Source: Lentimicrobiaceae bacterium (GTDB taxonomy: Bacteria; Bacteroidota; Bacteroidia; Bacteroidales; JALOCA01). Taken from it: 32,879 bases of DNA. A program made the position numbers and the translations under genes. Positions 32,812 to 32,879 of this stretch are shown in pieces. The DNA lies in contig JALOCA010000035.1 of assembly GCA_023227965.1 (NCBI GenBank), positions 1-32,879 on the forward strand. Direction: 5' to 3'. The notes beneath the pieces were generated by a model. It searched no databases and was not told the DNA's origin. It worked only from the letters and a program-made list of their open reading frames with translations. How positions within the stretch are numbered: position 1 is the stretch's first letter; each line of letters opens with the position of its first letter.

Positions 32812-32879
32812 GATTTTTTATTCACCTTGTGTTTAATTTAATAGTTTTGTTTATCAAGTAAGCGGAAGCAGGCTCTGCT

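Overview
The window is AT-rich DNA from a member of the Bacteroidota, most likely a Bacteroidales-type anaerobe (inference). The evidence is threefold. Several upstream regions carry the phylum's promoter signature (TTTG, 19-21 bp, TAnnTTTG), with perfect matches before etfB, the ECF sigma gene and the XRE regulator. Many proteins have Bacteroidota-style sequences (FabI, RecA, UvrA, FKBP lipoproteins, LytTR/LytS pair). Shine-Dalgarno sites are largely absent. Nearly all genes are core housekeeping genes. I saw no tRNA, rRNA, CRISPR array, transposase or integrase.

Layout. 1-5069 (+): the 3' part of fabI, then etfB-etfA and a long acyl-CoA dehydrogenase behind one strong promoter, then an orphan membrane-anchored protein. 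5072-8907 (-): a LytS-type sensor kinase directly abutting a LytTR regulator, then an RDD membrane protein and the NAD(P)HX repair enzyme. 9235-12995 (-): gyrA and an exported TPR protein, closed by a terminator. 13304-15865 (+): clpC. 15888-20164 (-): ECF sigma factor, a 67-residue small protein, terminator, nth, bcp, recA, TPR lipoprotein. 20359-23917 (+): uvrA and guaD. 24311-27724 (+): a DEDDh exonuclease, an FAH-family hydrolase and an LTA-synthase-like membrane protein, ending in a bidirectional terminator. 27774-30674 (-): nrnA-like DHH phosphoesterase followed by two FKBP lipoproteins. 30772-31191 (+): ndk. 31199-31741 (-): XRE regulator. The remaining right end is non-coding DNA and pseudogenes.

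How the genes work together. The ETF/acyl-CoA dehydrogenase operon is an electron-transfer module for acyl-CoA oxidation or crotonyl-CoA-type reduction. recA, uvrA, nth, gyrA and the exonuclease give the middle a DNA-repair and topology flavour. clpC, bcp and the FKBPs concern protein quality control and oxidative stress. nrnA and ndk serve nucleotide turnover.

The most unusual item is a previously unexplained pair of direct repeats of about 245 bp, roughly 90% identical by eye, at 23796-24040 and 32231-32476. Each repeat carries the 3' ends of two convergent genes: guaD (+) and a flavodoxin-fold NAD(P)H oxidoreductase (-). In the left copy guaD is intact and the oxidoreductase is a stub. In the right copy guaD is a broken stub and the oxidoreductase is a longer pseudogene with an internal deletion. 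The two oxidoreductase remnants carry different nonsense mutations, so they decayed independently after duplication. Other points for a second look are ACATATGT palindromes and a hexamer array beside the XRE gene, a G9 tract inside the LTA-synthase-like gene, a start-less reading frame before guaD, and the missing first zinc-binding Cys pair of UvrA. I did not find a clear new multi-gene defence or metabolic system.
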